Of a stretch of DNA of 64,000 bases, positions 8,723-21,554 are shown piece after piece (within the stretch, counting starts at the first letter, position 1; every line of letters starts with the position of its first letter). Origin of the DNA: Coffea arabica (Eukaryota; Streptophyta; Magnoliopsida; Gentianales; Rubiaceae); assembly GCF_036785885.1 (NCBI RefSeq), contig NC_092320.1, positions 16,555,557 to 16,619,556 on the forward strand, written 5' to 3'. A program made the translations under genes and the position numbers. The notes under the pieces were generated by a model that worked only from the letters and a program-made list of their open reading frames with translations, did not search any database and was not told where the DNA came from.

Positions 8723-9316
8723 TAGTGTAAAAAAAATGTTCACTGACAGTATATAAAAAATTTACTCTTTAACTAATATGTTGTTGAAGTTTTCCTTGCC
8801 TTGACAAAAAAATTAGGAAGAAAGGTGAATATGCTATTATGAAAAAATTTGTACACTAACAATGTATTAAAAACTTACCCTTTAACTAATATGCTATTGA
8901 ATTTTTCCTTGCCCTGAGATAAAGTAGCAAGAAGGGTGAATCTTCTAGTGTAAAAAAAAAAAAAATTATATACTGACAATGCATTGCATCAAAAAACTTA
9001 CTTTGTAACTAATATGTAACTTGAGTTTTTTCCCTACCTTAAAAAAATTAGCAAGAAGGGTGAATCTTCTAGTGTAAAAAGAAAAAAAAATTGTTCACTG
9101 ATAGTGTATAAAAAACTTACTCTTTAACTAATATTTTCTTGAATTTTTCCTTGCCTTTGAAAAAATTAGCAAGAAGGATGAGGTTTAAGATTCAATGTAT
9201 AAAAACTTACTCTTTAACTAATATGTTTTTGAATTTTTCCCCTACCTTAAGAAAAAAAATTAGCAAGAAGGGTAAACCTATTAATGTAAAAAAAAATAAA
9301 AAATACACACTGATAG
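8723..9316 (+). repeat. ~100-bp tandem repeat, blocks 1/2
   Basis: About six diverged copies, continuous across the arbitrary unit boundary, up to the left end of element A. Confidence 0.85.
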
Positions 9317-11134
9317 CAATGTTTTAAAACCCGGACCGTCAATTGAACCGGCGAAGTGAAAGGGTCGAGGTTCAACCGGTCGGACCGGTTCAACCTCGGT
9401 TCAATGAATTTTTTTAAAAATAATTTATATAAATATATATATGCACAAAATAAGACATGCAATAGACTAATTTAAAACTTTATATGATGAAAAGTTTACT
9501 ATTTTTGAATAACTTGGATTTTCAAAAATAAATTTTTTAAATTATAAGTTAAAACAAATAAATTTCATTTCAATTTCAATTATATCTACCAAAATAATCT
9601 TAAATCTATCCAAAAAATATCACAATATTTTGAAATTATACAAAATTCACGTCTATGAGGATTTGACATTGTAAACTTAAATTTTAAATTTATGCCTCTG
9701 GGATTTAGAGATTGCAATTTAAAAAAGAAAGTTTGGAGTTCGAAGGAAGTCAAGAGAATCGAAAATAGAAATGCAAACTTGATAAGAAACAAAAAATGAG
9801 ATAAAAGTGAGTGGTTGTAGCATTAAATAATTTGGGTTAAAAAAATAATTCTTTTTTAACTTTTTTCAAATTTGTGTTTTCAATTCGGCCATTTGACTTT
9901 CTCACTCAGTCCATATTCATTGGAAAGAAAAAAAATTCTCCATATTCACATTTTTTGTCCACTAGAAAATTGTTATTAGCGCCCAATTATTTATCAATGT
10001 TCCCTTATTTAATATTTATTTACCAGTCAGTTAGGTAACAATATCCTTATTCAATGTTACTACCTACGATATTGTTTTGAGATTGTAATTGAAATTAAAA
10101 TTTTTAAGTATTTTGTTTATTCACACAAATTAAAAAAAAAAATCAAGGAGTCATGATGTAAAGTACGAATGTGTACAATGTAATTATAAATATTTTTTAA
10201 AATAATAATTACTTATCAATTTTTTTCCTAAATACTTGTCTACAATGTCAATTGAGCAAGAATATCCCTACTCAATCTTTCTATCTATTATTGCATTTCA
10301 ACCATTATTTTATTGTGAGATTGTAACTGAAATTAAAAGTCTAAGTATTTTTATTTATTTTCACAAATTAAAAAATCAAGGGGATTACATTAATAATCAA
10401 GGGGAGTACATTAACAAACATAGATATACCAACAATATATTTGTGATGTAAAGCACAAGTGTTTTTGATGTAATTAAAATTTTTGAAAACAATAACTTAT
10501 CTAAACAATTCAATTTAGTTACCAAATTAGATTGTCATTTTTTTTAATTTTTTATTTTTTCACAAATTTATTTCTTGATTATTTTTATTCTACACATATT
10601 AAATCGTTGTCGTACATTTTCTACAAAAATTTAAAAAATAATTTGAAAAAGCTATTTTATTAAAGGATTTTTTTAACGGTTGTCCTAACACATTTAATAC
10701 ACCTAATTTATTATATATATACATATACTAACAATTATTACTATCTTTGCATTTATATATGTTTTATATACAAAGAAATAAGTTTGATGTATCTTAGGTT
10801 TAGGGTGTTTTTAGTTTTTCATTTAATAAGTTAAGTAGATATTTGCACAAAATAATCATGTCCGCTGCCTATGGCTCAGTGGTAAGGGCTTCTTATAACA
10901 AACACAAGGTTTGGTGTTTGACTCTTGGCAGCTACAATTTGGAATTTCATTTTGAAAAGTTTTAAAAACCGCCGGTTCACGGTCTAAGCGGGTTTTTCCG
11001 GTTCGTCCGAGTCATCCGGTTTCCAGCGGTTCTTGACTACTCTCCGGGTTTAGCTCTAGACCGGACCGTTGGCCTGTCCGGTTCGCGGTCCAACCGGTTG
11101 AACCGGCCGGTCCGGTCCGGTTCTGAAAACACTG
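9317..11134 (-). mobile_element. hAT-like element A, block 2
   Basis: Same ends and flanking ACTGATAG copies as in block 1; T at u2053. Confidence 0.82.
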
Positions 11135-11516
11135 ACTGATAGTACATAAAAAAAACTTAGGCCTTTTTTGAAAACCCCAATTTAGCATTTAAAGTTAATG
11201 AATTTAGATATTAACATATTCAAATGTATTTGATAACAAGAAAAAAAATTATAGTTTTTAAGCATTTTTAGCAAACTCTCGATTACATCTAGTTGTCTGG
11301 GCTTGGAGAGTATGCCCGACAGTCTTGATTTAGTTAGCCAAGTAGTTACAGTTACAATATGTTATGGATCTGCCAACGTAATAATGGAGACTAGTTAAGG
11401 GGTTAAGATTTTGAGTCTTTGATTTTCTTCCGTTACCTTACAATTCATTGTGTAAAATTATCTCCATAAGTGTTCCTCAAATCGGTTGTTTTCAGCTAAT
11501 TGGTACCACAATCATG

Positions 11517-12707
11517 CAATGTTTTCAGAATTGGACTGCACTGCAAACCGGACATTTCAACGGTCCGGTCTAATGCTAAAACCGGAGATTAATGAAAAAT
11601 CGTTAGAAACCAAGTGAACTGGACAAACTGTGAAAAATCGTTTAGACAATGAACCGGCGGTTTTGAAAATTTTCAAATGAAAACAATTTCAAGAATGCAA
11701 CCACTAAGATTTGAACCCTAATCCTCGTTTAGACAGTGAACCGGCAGTTTTAAAAATTTTCAAATGAAAACAATTTCAAGAATGCAACCACTAAGATTTG
11801 AACCGTAATCCTTAAGGCAACAAGAAGGATTTCTTACCGTTAGACTACAACCACAGGACAAACGTATTTTGTGTATAAATCTACTTAACTTATTTAGTGA
11901 AAAACTAAAAATTAAATTAAAAAAGAGAAACCCCAGCACTAGCGACTAAGACACGTCGGCTCTTATTTCTTTGTTTTGCTTTACTTCCTCATCGGCTCAT
12001 CCTCCTCTATCTTCTTTTCCCTCTTCTCCTTTTAGCCTTTCGGCCATGAATTGAACTATTTTTGTATGATTTCTTTGGCTCAGTTGCAGAGTTGCAGTTC
12101 GTGTAATGCACAGGTAAATTTTGAAGGAAATCTAAAGAAGCACTAATCTAGTAATCTAGTTTCTTTTTTATTTTATTTTATTTTTTTACATGAATTCGTC
12201 CTTTTTTGTCTATTTTTGTTTATAGATAAAGATAACTCGAAGCCAGGCAATCATCATTGACTGGGGTTTGTTTTGTTGGCAGTGCCATTGACCAATCCAG
12301 TGAAGGTCTTCAAGGTATGAATTTATTCCATTAGTTTTTTTTTTTAATTTTAGTTTCATTTTATAACTATTATTTCTTTCTTCGATTTTTTTTTTTTAAA
12401 AATCTCTGGTTTGTACCCTTTTTGCTTTGTTGGGGGAGTACAAGTACAAAATAGGTGGTTTTTTTTTTTAATTGATGCAGACAGTCCAACTTGGTTTAGA
12501 AATTTTGGTTATGTTTATCATTCCATTTCATGTATATATTTTAGAAATTTTATTATTATCTCAACTTAAATTTAGTTTTAAATTGTGTTGATGAATGCAT
12601 TTTAAGGACTTAAGTTATCAATAACTATGTTGGATTGTGCATGAGTCGTCAAGTTCAAGTGTAGAGTGACGACCTGTGACTGTGAGTGCTTAGTACTGAA
12701 GTTGCAA

Positions 12708-12741
<34 letters not shown>

Positions 12742-12821
12742 ATGAACCGATAAATCGGTCGGTCGGACCGTGAACTGCTCCCTTCTCCGATTCACTGGCC
12801 AGTCCGAGTTTAGAAACATTG
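11517..12821 (+). mobile_element. hAT-like element B, block 2
   Basis: Complete, the same as in block 1 including a 30-nt AT tract. Confidence 0.78.
12710..12739. repeat. (AT)n microsatellite, 30 nt, block 2
   Basis: Same length as block 1, in line with a very recent shared origin. Confidence 0.95.
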
Positions 12822-13874
12822 CAATTATGCAAGAGAGTATGAATTAAAATAAAATTTTCGGCTGTGACTTCCACAGTTAGACTAACCTAGTCTACACAAT
12901 ACACAAAGGAGGAGTCCACTATGTGGTGCCAGTACATATTTGCCATTTTTTAAACTTCTTGTAATATCTTCACTAGTAAGAGTATTTACCTTTTCTACAC
13001 ATACAGAAATAATAATTTCAAGGGTAATTTAGTGAATTGATTGCTTCCCCAGCCTCCTATTTTTAAGAGCTTAATGTAGAGATTTTAATTACGTTAGCAA
13101 CTACCAAATAAATAAGTGAACACAATACAAGAAACCCTCACCATAAATATTTTCCAAGTGAAAAACATTTTTTGTGACAAATATTTACAAGTGATCATAA
13201 TTTTAATCACCGGCACGCATATATTATGTACCTTAAACACTAATTAATTTAAATAAAACCATAAGAGGCAGCAAAAATGTTTGCCTACTTTCTAAATTGA
13301 CATCAAGTCAAACCCAAGGAAGGCAATTAAAATGGAAAAAAAAACTTGAATTTGGCTTGAAAATTGAAAAGATTAGAGCCAGGATGACACATTCAAAAGT
13401 TGAGGATTTAACTAAGAGCACGAGGAACTTAATTTCAAGGATTACTAATGGCATCATTTATACAAGTGTAAATGAGTCTACTCAACCCAAACACTTCAGT
13501 GTTTAATTTTGTTTATTTATTTTAATGTGTTCAGCAATACGTTCAAATTTGGCATATTTGCTTATCAAAAAATTGAACTAAAATAACCTTTAATCAAGTC
13601 AAGCTTGAATCAATTTATAGTAACTTGAGTTTTTTTACACATAAATTTCAAGTTTTATGCTGATTGAATCAAGTTCAAGTTAAATTTAAAATTTTACTGA
13701 GCACAAAATACTATTTATAATTAACTTGATTAGTTAGCAAACCAAACTCTTTTCTCATGGAGATGATTTTGAGAATCAAGTAATTTCATTTCTCTTTCAA
13801 CCCTAGGAATTTACTCAAATAGACTAAAACTAAAATAAAGTTCGGTACTTAATTCACTCTCTGCGTGACATTTT

Positions 13875-14960
13875 GCTGCTCTAGTCCTTGCAAGTCGGCC
13901 TTAGTAACCGCGGTCGCACTTGCATGTTTCAGCGGTGGAGCCACATATAGTTGAGGGAGAACAATTGCACCCCCTCAATTTTGAGAAAATTATGTTTTAA
14001 GCTTAGAAAGTTCAGAAATTTCTAATATCGTTACTTATTTGCCCTTCTAAAATTTTAAAAAATCCCTTTCCTATCATACATAGCTCCCAAAAATAATTAA
14101 AAAATTATAATCATCACCCTTCACAAGAGTGTTAGACTTACCAAAAATGTTAATTCAAAGGTAATTTTCACTATAAATTTTAAGCGCAATTTAAATTAAA
14201 AAAAAGTATATTTACCATAGGAGAGTATGAATTTTTAAGATGGACATATTTATTGGTTTTAAACTCTACTATTATCGTGCTATCGTAAATTGACGCCCTA
14301 ACTCTAGGGTCCTGACTCCGCCATTGGCATGTTCCGAACGGAACTCTAATGGAGACTTTATCAATTCCACAGAAATTGCTGCATGGGACATGAATTTCGA
14401 GGTCTTCGCCGTTACACTGCAGTAAATTACTTGAGGTCCCGGTCTTTACATTTCTTTAACAGCCATCAACTTCTGCTGTCCTAATCCTTACACAAATTGC
14501 GGCGGCACTTGAATGTTCCGCGGGGCAGATTGAACTCCGATCGAAACTTCATCAACTTCTTCTGCAAGACTTGCCGCATAGACTTCATTAGCGAATCAGC
14601 TTCTTGGTTTACAAATTACTGAGGTCTTGCTCATTACAGGTCTTGAACAGCCATCAATTTTTGTCCTTACCCTTACCAATCGCGGAGCACAAGAGTGTTC
14701 GACGGGGAAGAATGAACTCCGGCAGTTTATCAACTTCTCCGACTGGACTTGCTGCATAGACTTCGATGGCATCTTCTTGTTCAACTAAAGTGATTCTGGG
14801 ATGTGCTGATGCACCACTAGCTATACTGGGATGTAATCTGGATAGATACTTTGTGTTTATTGAATCATGTCCCCGTGAAGTATCCTTTGCTTTTGATGAG
14901 GACAATAGACGGGTTTGCCATCCCCATCTGTTGTACTTTTCTTTATTATTTACCTAAAAA
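13875..14960 (-). pseudogene. Degenerate module region, block 2
   Basis: Same three modules and MITE C insertion as in block 1, in front of the truncated protease copy. Confidence 0.5.
13930..14326 (+). mobile_element. hAT-like MITE C, block 2
   Basis: Complete, with the same ends and target duplication. Confidence 0.8.
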
Positions 14961-15501
14961 AATCAAGTTGAATTATACCCTTAACTCGTGTTTATTTTGA
15001 ACGTTGCATTCAAAACTCCAATTTTTGGATACATTGCATCACCTGATTTGATATTAGTGTAGTCATATATAGATGTTTCCAAATGTGAAAGATGCAAACA
15101 TTTTTTATTTTAAGACACCTCACCGCTTTTCAATATATTATATTATTTTTTAGTTTCATATTTCTTCAATTACTTAAATATAAGATAAACTGCAAGAGCA
15201 TAAGGTACAAATGTCTAAGTAAGAAATAGTGCATAATTTCAGGATAGGTTTCATTAGAAGAAAAGGGGAATAAAGTTGTTTCTAAATAGACCATTCACTA
15301 AAGAGTATCACATATAACTAATTCTTAATAGTTTGATAAAGAGTATCACAAATACTTCCTACGTCTGCCCCAAAACCAACGCTCACGCATGCCAACCGAG
15401 CTTCTGATTGCCCATCAATCTAGGGCATAATTTTGCCAGAGTTTCTAGGACCAAAACGATGGAAATTTGGTCATAATTAACTCAGCTTTCCGAACTGAAA
15501 T

Positions 15502-15510
15502 CTATAAATA
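15502..15510 (+). promoter_or_regulatory. TATA box before the truncated gene of block 2
   Basis: CTATAAATA with unchanged surroundings, so the chimeric ORF at 15634 still has a complete core promoter. Confidence 0.75.
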
Positions 15511-15633
15511 GCTAGCTGGTATTCTGAATGGAAGCAGTGTGGCTTCCCATTCAAATCTTTTGCACCATAATTTATTGGCTTTATACTCTCAGATTCTTCC
15601 ATTCACTTGTTTCTTTGAGCTCTTAATCAAACA

Positions 15634-15810
15634 ATGGCTTGGACATTCAATTCTATGCTGGTTACTGCCGCATTCATTTTTAGCAAACTCTCGATTACAT
15701 CTAGTTGTCTGGGCTTGGAGAGTATGCCCGACAGTCTTGATTTAGTTAGCCAAGTAGTTACAGTTACAATATGTTATGGATCTGCCAACGTAATAATGGA
15801 GACTAGTTAA
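15634..15810 (+). pseudogene. Truncated protease gene fused to repeat DNA (58-codon chimeric ORF)
   Basis: The intact promoter, leader and first 14 codons (15634-15675) are joined at 15676 to u2354 sequence. The reading frame happens to stay open for 44 more codons, to a TAA at 15808-15810. The hydrophobic N-terminus survives and could still act as a signal peptide, but the propeptide and the whole catalytic domain are lost. The tail comes from the DNA between elements A and B and is not protease sequence. It is a dead protease copy; translation of the chimera is untested. Confidence 0.85.
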
Positions 15811-15928
15811 GGGGTTAAGATTTTGAGTCTTTGATTTTCTTCCGTTACCTTACAATTCATTGTGTAAAATTATCTCCATAAGTGTTCCTCAAATCGGTTG
15901 TTTTCAGCTAATTGGTACCACAATCATG

Positions 15929-16150
15929 CAATGTTTTCAGAATTGGACTGCACTGCAAACCGGACATTTCAACGGTCCGGTCTAATGCTAAAACCGGAGA
16001 TTAATGAAAAATCGTTAGAAACCAAGTGAACTGGACAAACTGTGAAAAATCGTTTAGACAATGAACCGGCGGTTTTGAAAATTTTCAAATGAAAACAATT
16101 TCAAGAATGCAACCACTAAGATTTGAACCCTAATCCTCGTTTAAACATTG
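15929..16150 (+). mobile_element. hAT-like element B remnant, block 3
   Basis: Only u2607-2820 and the last 8 bp (u3904-3911) remain. The 1,083-bp deletion removed the tRNA-like module, the exon-like stretch and the microsatellite, and stops just short of the right terminus. Confidence 0.78.
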
Positions 16151-17202
16151 CAATTATGCAAGAGAGTATGAATTAAAATAAAATTTTCGGCTGTGACTTC
16201 CACAGTTAGACTAACCTAGTCTACACAATACACAAAGGAGGAGTCCACTATGTGGTGCCAGTACATATTTGCCATTTTTTAAACTTCTTGTAATATCTTC
16301 ACTAGTAAGAGTATTTACCTTTTCTACACATACAGAAATAATAATTTCAAGGGTAATTTAGTGAATTGATTGCTTCCCCAGCCTCCTATTTTTAAGAGCT
16401 TAATGTAGAGATTTTAATTACGTTAGCAACTACCAAATAAATAAGTGAACACAATACAAGAAACCCTCACCATAAATATTTTCCAAGTGAAAAACATTTT
16501 TTGTGACAAATATTTACAAGTGATCATAATTTTAATCACCGGCACGCATATATTATGTACCTTAAACACTAATTAATTTAAATAAAACCATAAGAGGCAG
16601 CAAAAATGTTTGCCTACTTTCTAAATTGACATCAAGTCAAACCCAAGGAAGGCAATTAAAATGGAAAAAAAACTTGAATTTGGCTTGAAAATTGAAAAGA
16701 TTAGAGCCAGGATGACACATTCAAAAGTTGAGGATTTAACTAAGAGCACGAGGAACTTAATTTCAAGGATTACTAATGGCATCATTTATACAAGTGTAAA
16801 TGAGTCTACTCAACCCAAACACTTCAGTGTTTAATTTTGTTTATTTATTTTAATGTGTTCAGCAATACGTTCAAATTTGGCATATTTGCTTATCAAAAAA
16901 TTGAACTAAAATAACCTTTAATCAAGTCAAGCTTGAATCAATTTATAGTAACTTGAGTTTTTTTACACATAAATTTCAAGTTTTATGCTGATTGAATCAA
17001 GTTCAAGTTAAATTTAAAATTTTACTGAGCACAAAATACTATTTATAATTAACTTGATTAGTTAGCAAACCAAACTCTTTTCTCATGGAGATGATTTTGA
17101 GAATCAAGTAATTTCATTTCTCTTTCAACCCTAGGAATTTACTCAAATAGACTAAAACTAAAATAAAGTTCGGTACTTAATTCACTCTCTGCGTGACATT
17201 TT

Positions 17203-18288
17203 GCTGCTCTAGTCCTTGCAAGTCGGCCTTAGTAACCGCGGTCGCACTTGCATGTTTCAGCGGTGGAGCCACATATAGTTGAGGGAGAACAATTGCACCC
17301 CCTCAATTTTGAGAAAATTATGTTTTAAGCTTAGAAAGTTCAGAAATTTCTAATATCGTTACTTATTTGCCCTTCTAAAATTTTAAAAAATCCCTTTCCT
17401 ATCATACATAGCTCCCAAAAATAATTAAAAAATTATAATCATCACCCTTCACAAGAGTGTTAGACTTACCAAAAATGTTAATTCAAAGGTAATTTTCACT
17501 ATAAATTTTAAGCGCAATTTAAATTAAAAAAAAGTATATTTACCATAGGAGAGTATGAATTTTTAAGATGGACATATTTATTGGTTTTAAACTCTACTAT
17601 TATCGTGCTATCGTAAATTGACGCCCTAACTCTAGGGTCCTGACTCCGCCATTGGCATGTTCCGAACGGAACTCTAATGGAGACTTTATCAATTCCACAG
17701 AAATTGCTGCATGGGACATGAATTTCGAGGTCTTCGCCGTTACACTGCAGTAAATTACTTGAGGTCCCGGTCTTTACATTTCTTTAACAGCCATCAACTT
17801 CTGCTGTCCTAATCCTTACACAAATTGCGGCGGCACTTGAATGTTCCGCGGGGCAGATTGAACTCCGATCGAAACTTCATCAACTTCTTCTGCAAGACTT
17901 GCCGCATAGACTTCATTAGCGAATCAGCTTCTTGGTTTACAAATTACTGAGGTCTTGCTCATTACAGGTCTTGAACAGCCATCAATTTTTGTCCTTACCC
18001 TTACCAATCGCGGAGCACAAGAGTGTTCGACGGGGAAGAATGAACTCCGGCAGTTTATCAACTTCTCCGACTGGACTTGCTGCATAGACTTCGATGGCAT
18101 CTTCTTGTTCAACTAAAGTGATTCTGGGATGTGCTGATGCACCACTAGCTATACTGGGATGTAATCTGGATAGATACTTTGTGTTTATTGAATCATGTCC
18201 CCGTGAAGTATCCTTTGCTTTTGATGAGGACAATAGACGGGTTTGCCATCCCCATCTGTTGTACTTTTCTTTATTATTTACCTAAAAA
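17203..18288 (-). pseudogene. Degenerate module region, block 3
   Basis: Unchanged relative to block 1; translations of both overlapping frames are the same. Confidence 0.5.
17258..17654 (+). mobile_element. hAT-like MITE C, block 3
   Basis: Complete; lies in the retained 3' part of the rearranged block. Confidence 0.8.
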
Positions 18289-18829
18289 AATCAAGTTGAA
18301 TTATACCCTTAACTCGTGTTTATTTTGAACGTTGCATTCAAAACTCCAATTTTTGGATACATTGCATCACCTGATTTGATATTAGTGTAGTCATATATAG
18401 ATGTTTCCAAATGTGAAAGATGCAAACATTTTTTATTTTAAGACACCTCACCGCTTTTCAATATATTATATTATTTTTTAGTTTCATATTTCTTCAATTA
18501 CTTAAATATAAGATAAACTGCAAGAGCATAAGGTACAAATGTCTAAGTAAGAAATAGTGCATAATTTCAGGATAGGTTTCATTAGAAGAAAAGGGGAATA
18601 AAGTTGTTTCTAAATAGACCATTCACTAAAGAGTATCACATATAACTAATTCTTAATAGTTTGATAAAGAGTATCACAAATACTTCCTACGTCTGCCCCA
18701 AAACCAACGCTCACGCATGCCAACCGAGCTTCTGATTGCCCATCAATCTAGGGCATAATTTTGCCAGAGTTTCTAGGACCAAAACGATGGAAATTTGGTC
18801 ATAATTAACTCAGCTTTCCGAACTGAAAT

Positions 18830-18838
18830 CTATAAATA
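18830..18838 (+). promoter_or_regulatory. TATA box of protease copy 2
   Basis: CTATAAATA, 124 bp before the start at 18962. Confidence 0.8.
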
Positions 18839-18961
18839 GCTAGCTGGTATTCTGAATGGAAGCAGTGTGGCTTCCCATTCAAATCTTTTGCACCATAATT
18901 TATTGGCTTTATACTCTCAGATTCTTCCATTCACTTGTTTCTTTGAGCTCTTAATCAAACA

Positions 18962-20082
18962 ATGGCTTGGACATTCAATTCTATGCTGGTTACTGCCGCA
19001 TTCTTACTGCTGGCGATGTTGGCTTCTCAAGCTACGGCCCGCAGCTTGGATGAAGCCTCATTGACTGAAAAGCACGAGCAGTGGATGGTTGAACACGGAC
19101 GGGTTTACAAGGATGAGGCAGAGAAGGCAAAGCGATTCAAGATTTTCAAGGAAACTGTGGAGTACATTGAGGCCTTCAACAAGGCTGGGAACAAGTCTTA
19201 CGTGTTGGGCATTAACCGATTTGCTGACCTGACAAACGAAGAGTTCCTATCAGCCAGCACTGGGTACAACTACAAACCAAGGAAAGACGTATCTCAAGGA
19301 ACTTCATTCAGGTATGCAGATGTCAGTGACGCTCCGCCTTCCACGGACTGGAGACAGAAAGGTGCTGTCACTGGAGTCAAGGACCAGGCAGCTTGTGGTA
19401 AGTCCAATATTTGACCACCATTAGTATATGCTTTCCATGCCAAAATGTCTATATGAAGTTGGGCTAATTAGGATGAAAAACCCCTTTGGATAATGAAAAT
19501 GCAGGATGTTGTTGGGCATTTTCAGCTGTTGCAGCCGTAGAAGGAATTCATAAACTCAAAGCCGGTCAGCTAACCTCGCTGTCTGAGCAACAGCTTGTTG
19601 ACTGTGATACCAGTAGTAATCATGGCTGCAGTGGAGGTCGCATGGATGAAGCATTTAATTTCATTGCTAGCAATGGCCTCGCCACTGAATCCGAGTACCC
19701 ATATCAAGGAGCTGATGGCACTTGCAATAACGACCAAGGAGCTGTCCGGATCACAAGTTATGAAGATGTCCCTCAGAATAACGAGGATGCTCTTCTGCAG
19801 GCCGTGTCTAAACAACCCGTATCAGTTGGCATTGAAGGCAGCGGCATGGACTTCAAAAACTATCAAAGCGGCGTTTTCTCCGGCGATTGTGGGAATAACT
19901 TGGACCATGCCGTGACACTAGTTGGATACGGTACAAGTGAGGATGGAACCAAGTATTGGTTGGTTAAGAATTCCTGGGGAACTAGCTGGGGTGAGGATGG
20001 GTACATGCGCCTTCAGAGAGACACTGGTGCTCCAGAAGGCCTTTGTGGCATCGCCAGCCAGGCTTCTTATCCCACTGCTTAG
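18962..20082 (+). CDS. Papain-like cysteine protease, SAG12/SAG39 type (copy 2, block 3)
   Basis: Exons 18962-19397 and 19505-20082; the translation is identical to the copy at 6724. It lies in the rearranged block 3, but upstream sequence is continuous back to u3904 (about 2.8 kb), so the TATA box, 5' leader and proximal promoter are all present. Directly upstream, at 15634, is a broken copy of the same gene, so this gene follows a partial duplicate of its own promoter. Confidence 0.95.
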
Positions 20083-20269
20083 AATAGTTTAAATGTTGAA
20101 ATAATTGCTGGTGCTTCATTAATTAGAAAGCAATTCTGCTTTTTCTATATATCACGGTCTGATGTTATAAGCATGAAACTAGCATCTTGTCTTGTGATGC
20201 AGTGCCTTTTATTACGTATCTCATATAGCCTTTATCAGCTTAACATGTATTGTTTCTTGTTTTTGCCTG

Positions 20270-20275
20270 AATAAA
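20270..20275 (+). terminator. Candidate polyadenylation signal of copy 2
   Basis: AATAAA, 188 bp after the stop at 20082. Confidence 0.65.
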
Positions 20276-20960
20276 TGGTGTTTGGTCTCTTTAGTGAAGT
20301 ATGATCTTCTTCTTTATTTATTATTTTTTTTTTGGAGGAATAGTCTTTTTTTTTTTTTTTGGTGCTGCCCATATATGCTGAGAAAAGAAATATTACCAGT
20401 CTAACTGGAAAGGAAGAATTCATAATAACGGGAAAGAATTCTTGAGTAACCAATAATCGCGCAAGTCAGAAGAGTTGGTGCATAAGAACTCGCTAGACTA
20501 TCCTAACAAAATACCTTGATAAATATCGTGTTGCTCGCGTATATATAAATTTGGACAATGACTCAATACAATTGTGTTTTTGTACGGTTTGGTCCGTTCA
20601 GTGTACATGTTTAAATTTGTAGTGTACACATACATCATAATATTGTACTATGTTGAATATTTTATTCATATATATTAATTTTATCTTGAATACAATAATG
20701 TAATGTAATTACGCATCAAATAATATAATAAATACAATAACCGGACTGAACTGTACCTGACTGCACTAGCCCTCTCCATATAATTCACTAGAGTCGGTGC
20801 TTAAGAAAACAACCACACAGATAAATTCCTCATAAACTTCTTAAGTGCATCACATGTGTGTAGTGATTTTTTAAACACTAGTAGTTATAAATGCATCACA
20901 TATGTGAATGATTTGAATCCCAAATTTGAATTTATATTATATGGCATGATCTAAATATGC

Positions 20961-21554
20961 TAGTGTAAAAAAAATGTTCACTGACAGTATATAAAAAATT
21001 TACTCTTTAACTAATATGTTGTTGAAGTTTTCCTTGCCTTGACAAAAAAATTAGGAAGAAAGGTGAATATGCTATTATGAAAAAATTTGTACACTAACAA
21101 TGTATTAAAAACTTACCCTTTAACTAATATGCTATTGAATTTTTCCTTGCCCTGAGATAAAGTAGCAAGAAGGGTGAATCTTCTAGTGTAAAAAAAAAAA
21201 AAATTATATACTGACAATGCATTGCATCAAAAAACTTACTTTGTAACTAATATGTAACTTGAGTTTTTTCCCTACCTTAAAAAAATTAGCAAGAAGGGTG
21301 AATCTTCTAGTGTAAAAAGAAAAAAAAATTGTTCACTGATAGTGTATAAAAAACTTACTCTTTAACTAATATTTTCTTGAATTTTTCCTTGCCTTTGAAA
21401 AAATTAGCAAGAAGGATGAGGTTTAAGATTCAATGTATAAAAACTTACTCTTTAACTAATATGTTTTTGAATTTTTCCCCTACCTTAAGAAAAAAAATTA
21501 GCAAGAAGGGTAAACCTATTAATGTAAAAAAAAATAAAAAATACACACTGATAG
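20961..21554 (+). repeat. ~100-bp tandem repeat, blocks 3/4
   Basis: Same copies and spacing as at 8723. Confidence 0.85.

Larger units (their letters stand above)
1..8910 (+). repeat. Array block 1: complete ~8.9-kb unit (reference unit u1-u8910)
   Basis: The sequence at 1 recurs at 8911 with an exact 8,910-bp offset that holds across every landmark checked in the unit. The unit start is set only by the window edge. It contains a tandem repeat, hAT-like elements A, B and C, a degenerate module repeat and one intact protease gene. Markers: T at u2053, nine A at u4426, 30-nt AT tract, G at u8321. Confidence 0.97.
8911..15675 (+). repeat. Array block 2: unit truncated in exon 1 (u1-u6765)
   Basis: It matches block 1 at offset 8910 until base 15675, 42 nt into the protease coding sequence. 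The next base jumps back to u2354. The junction shares a single C between both parents. Markers are the same as block 1: T at u2053, nine A, 30-nt AT tract. Confidence 0.96.
15676..21148 (+). repeat. Array block 3: 5'-truncated unit with an internal 1,083-bp deletion
   Basis: It starts at u2354, runs to u2820 (16142), then jumps to u3904 (16143) and continues to u8910. The deletion takes most of element B, its tRNA-like module and the AT microsatellite, with one shared A at the junction. Markers: eight A at u4426, T at u8321. The protease gene is intact. Confidence 0.95.
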
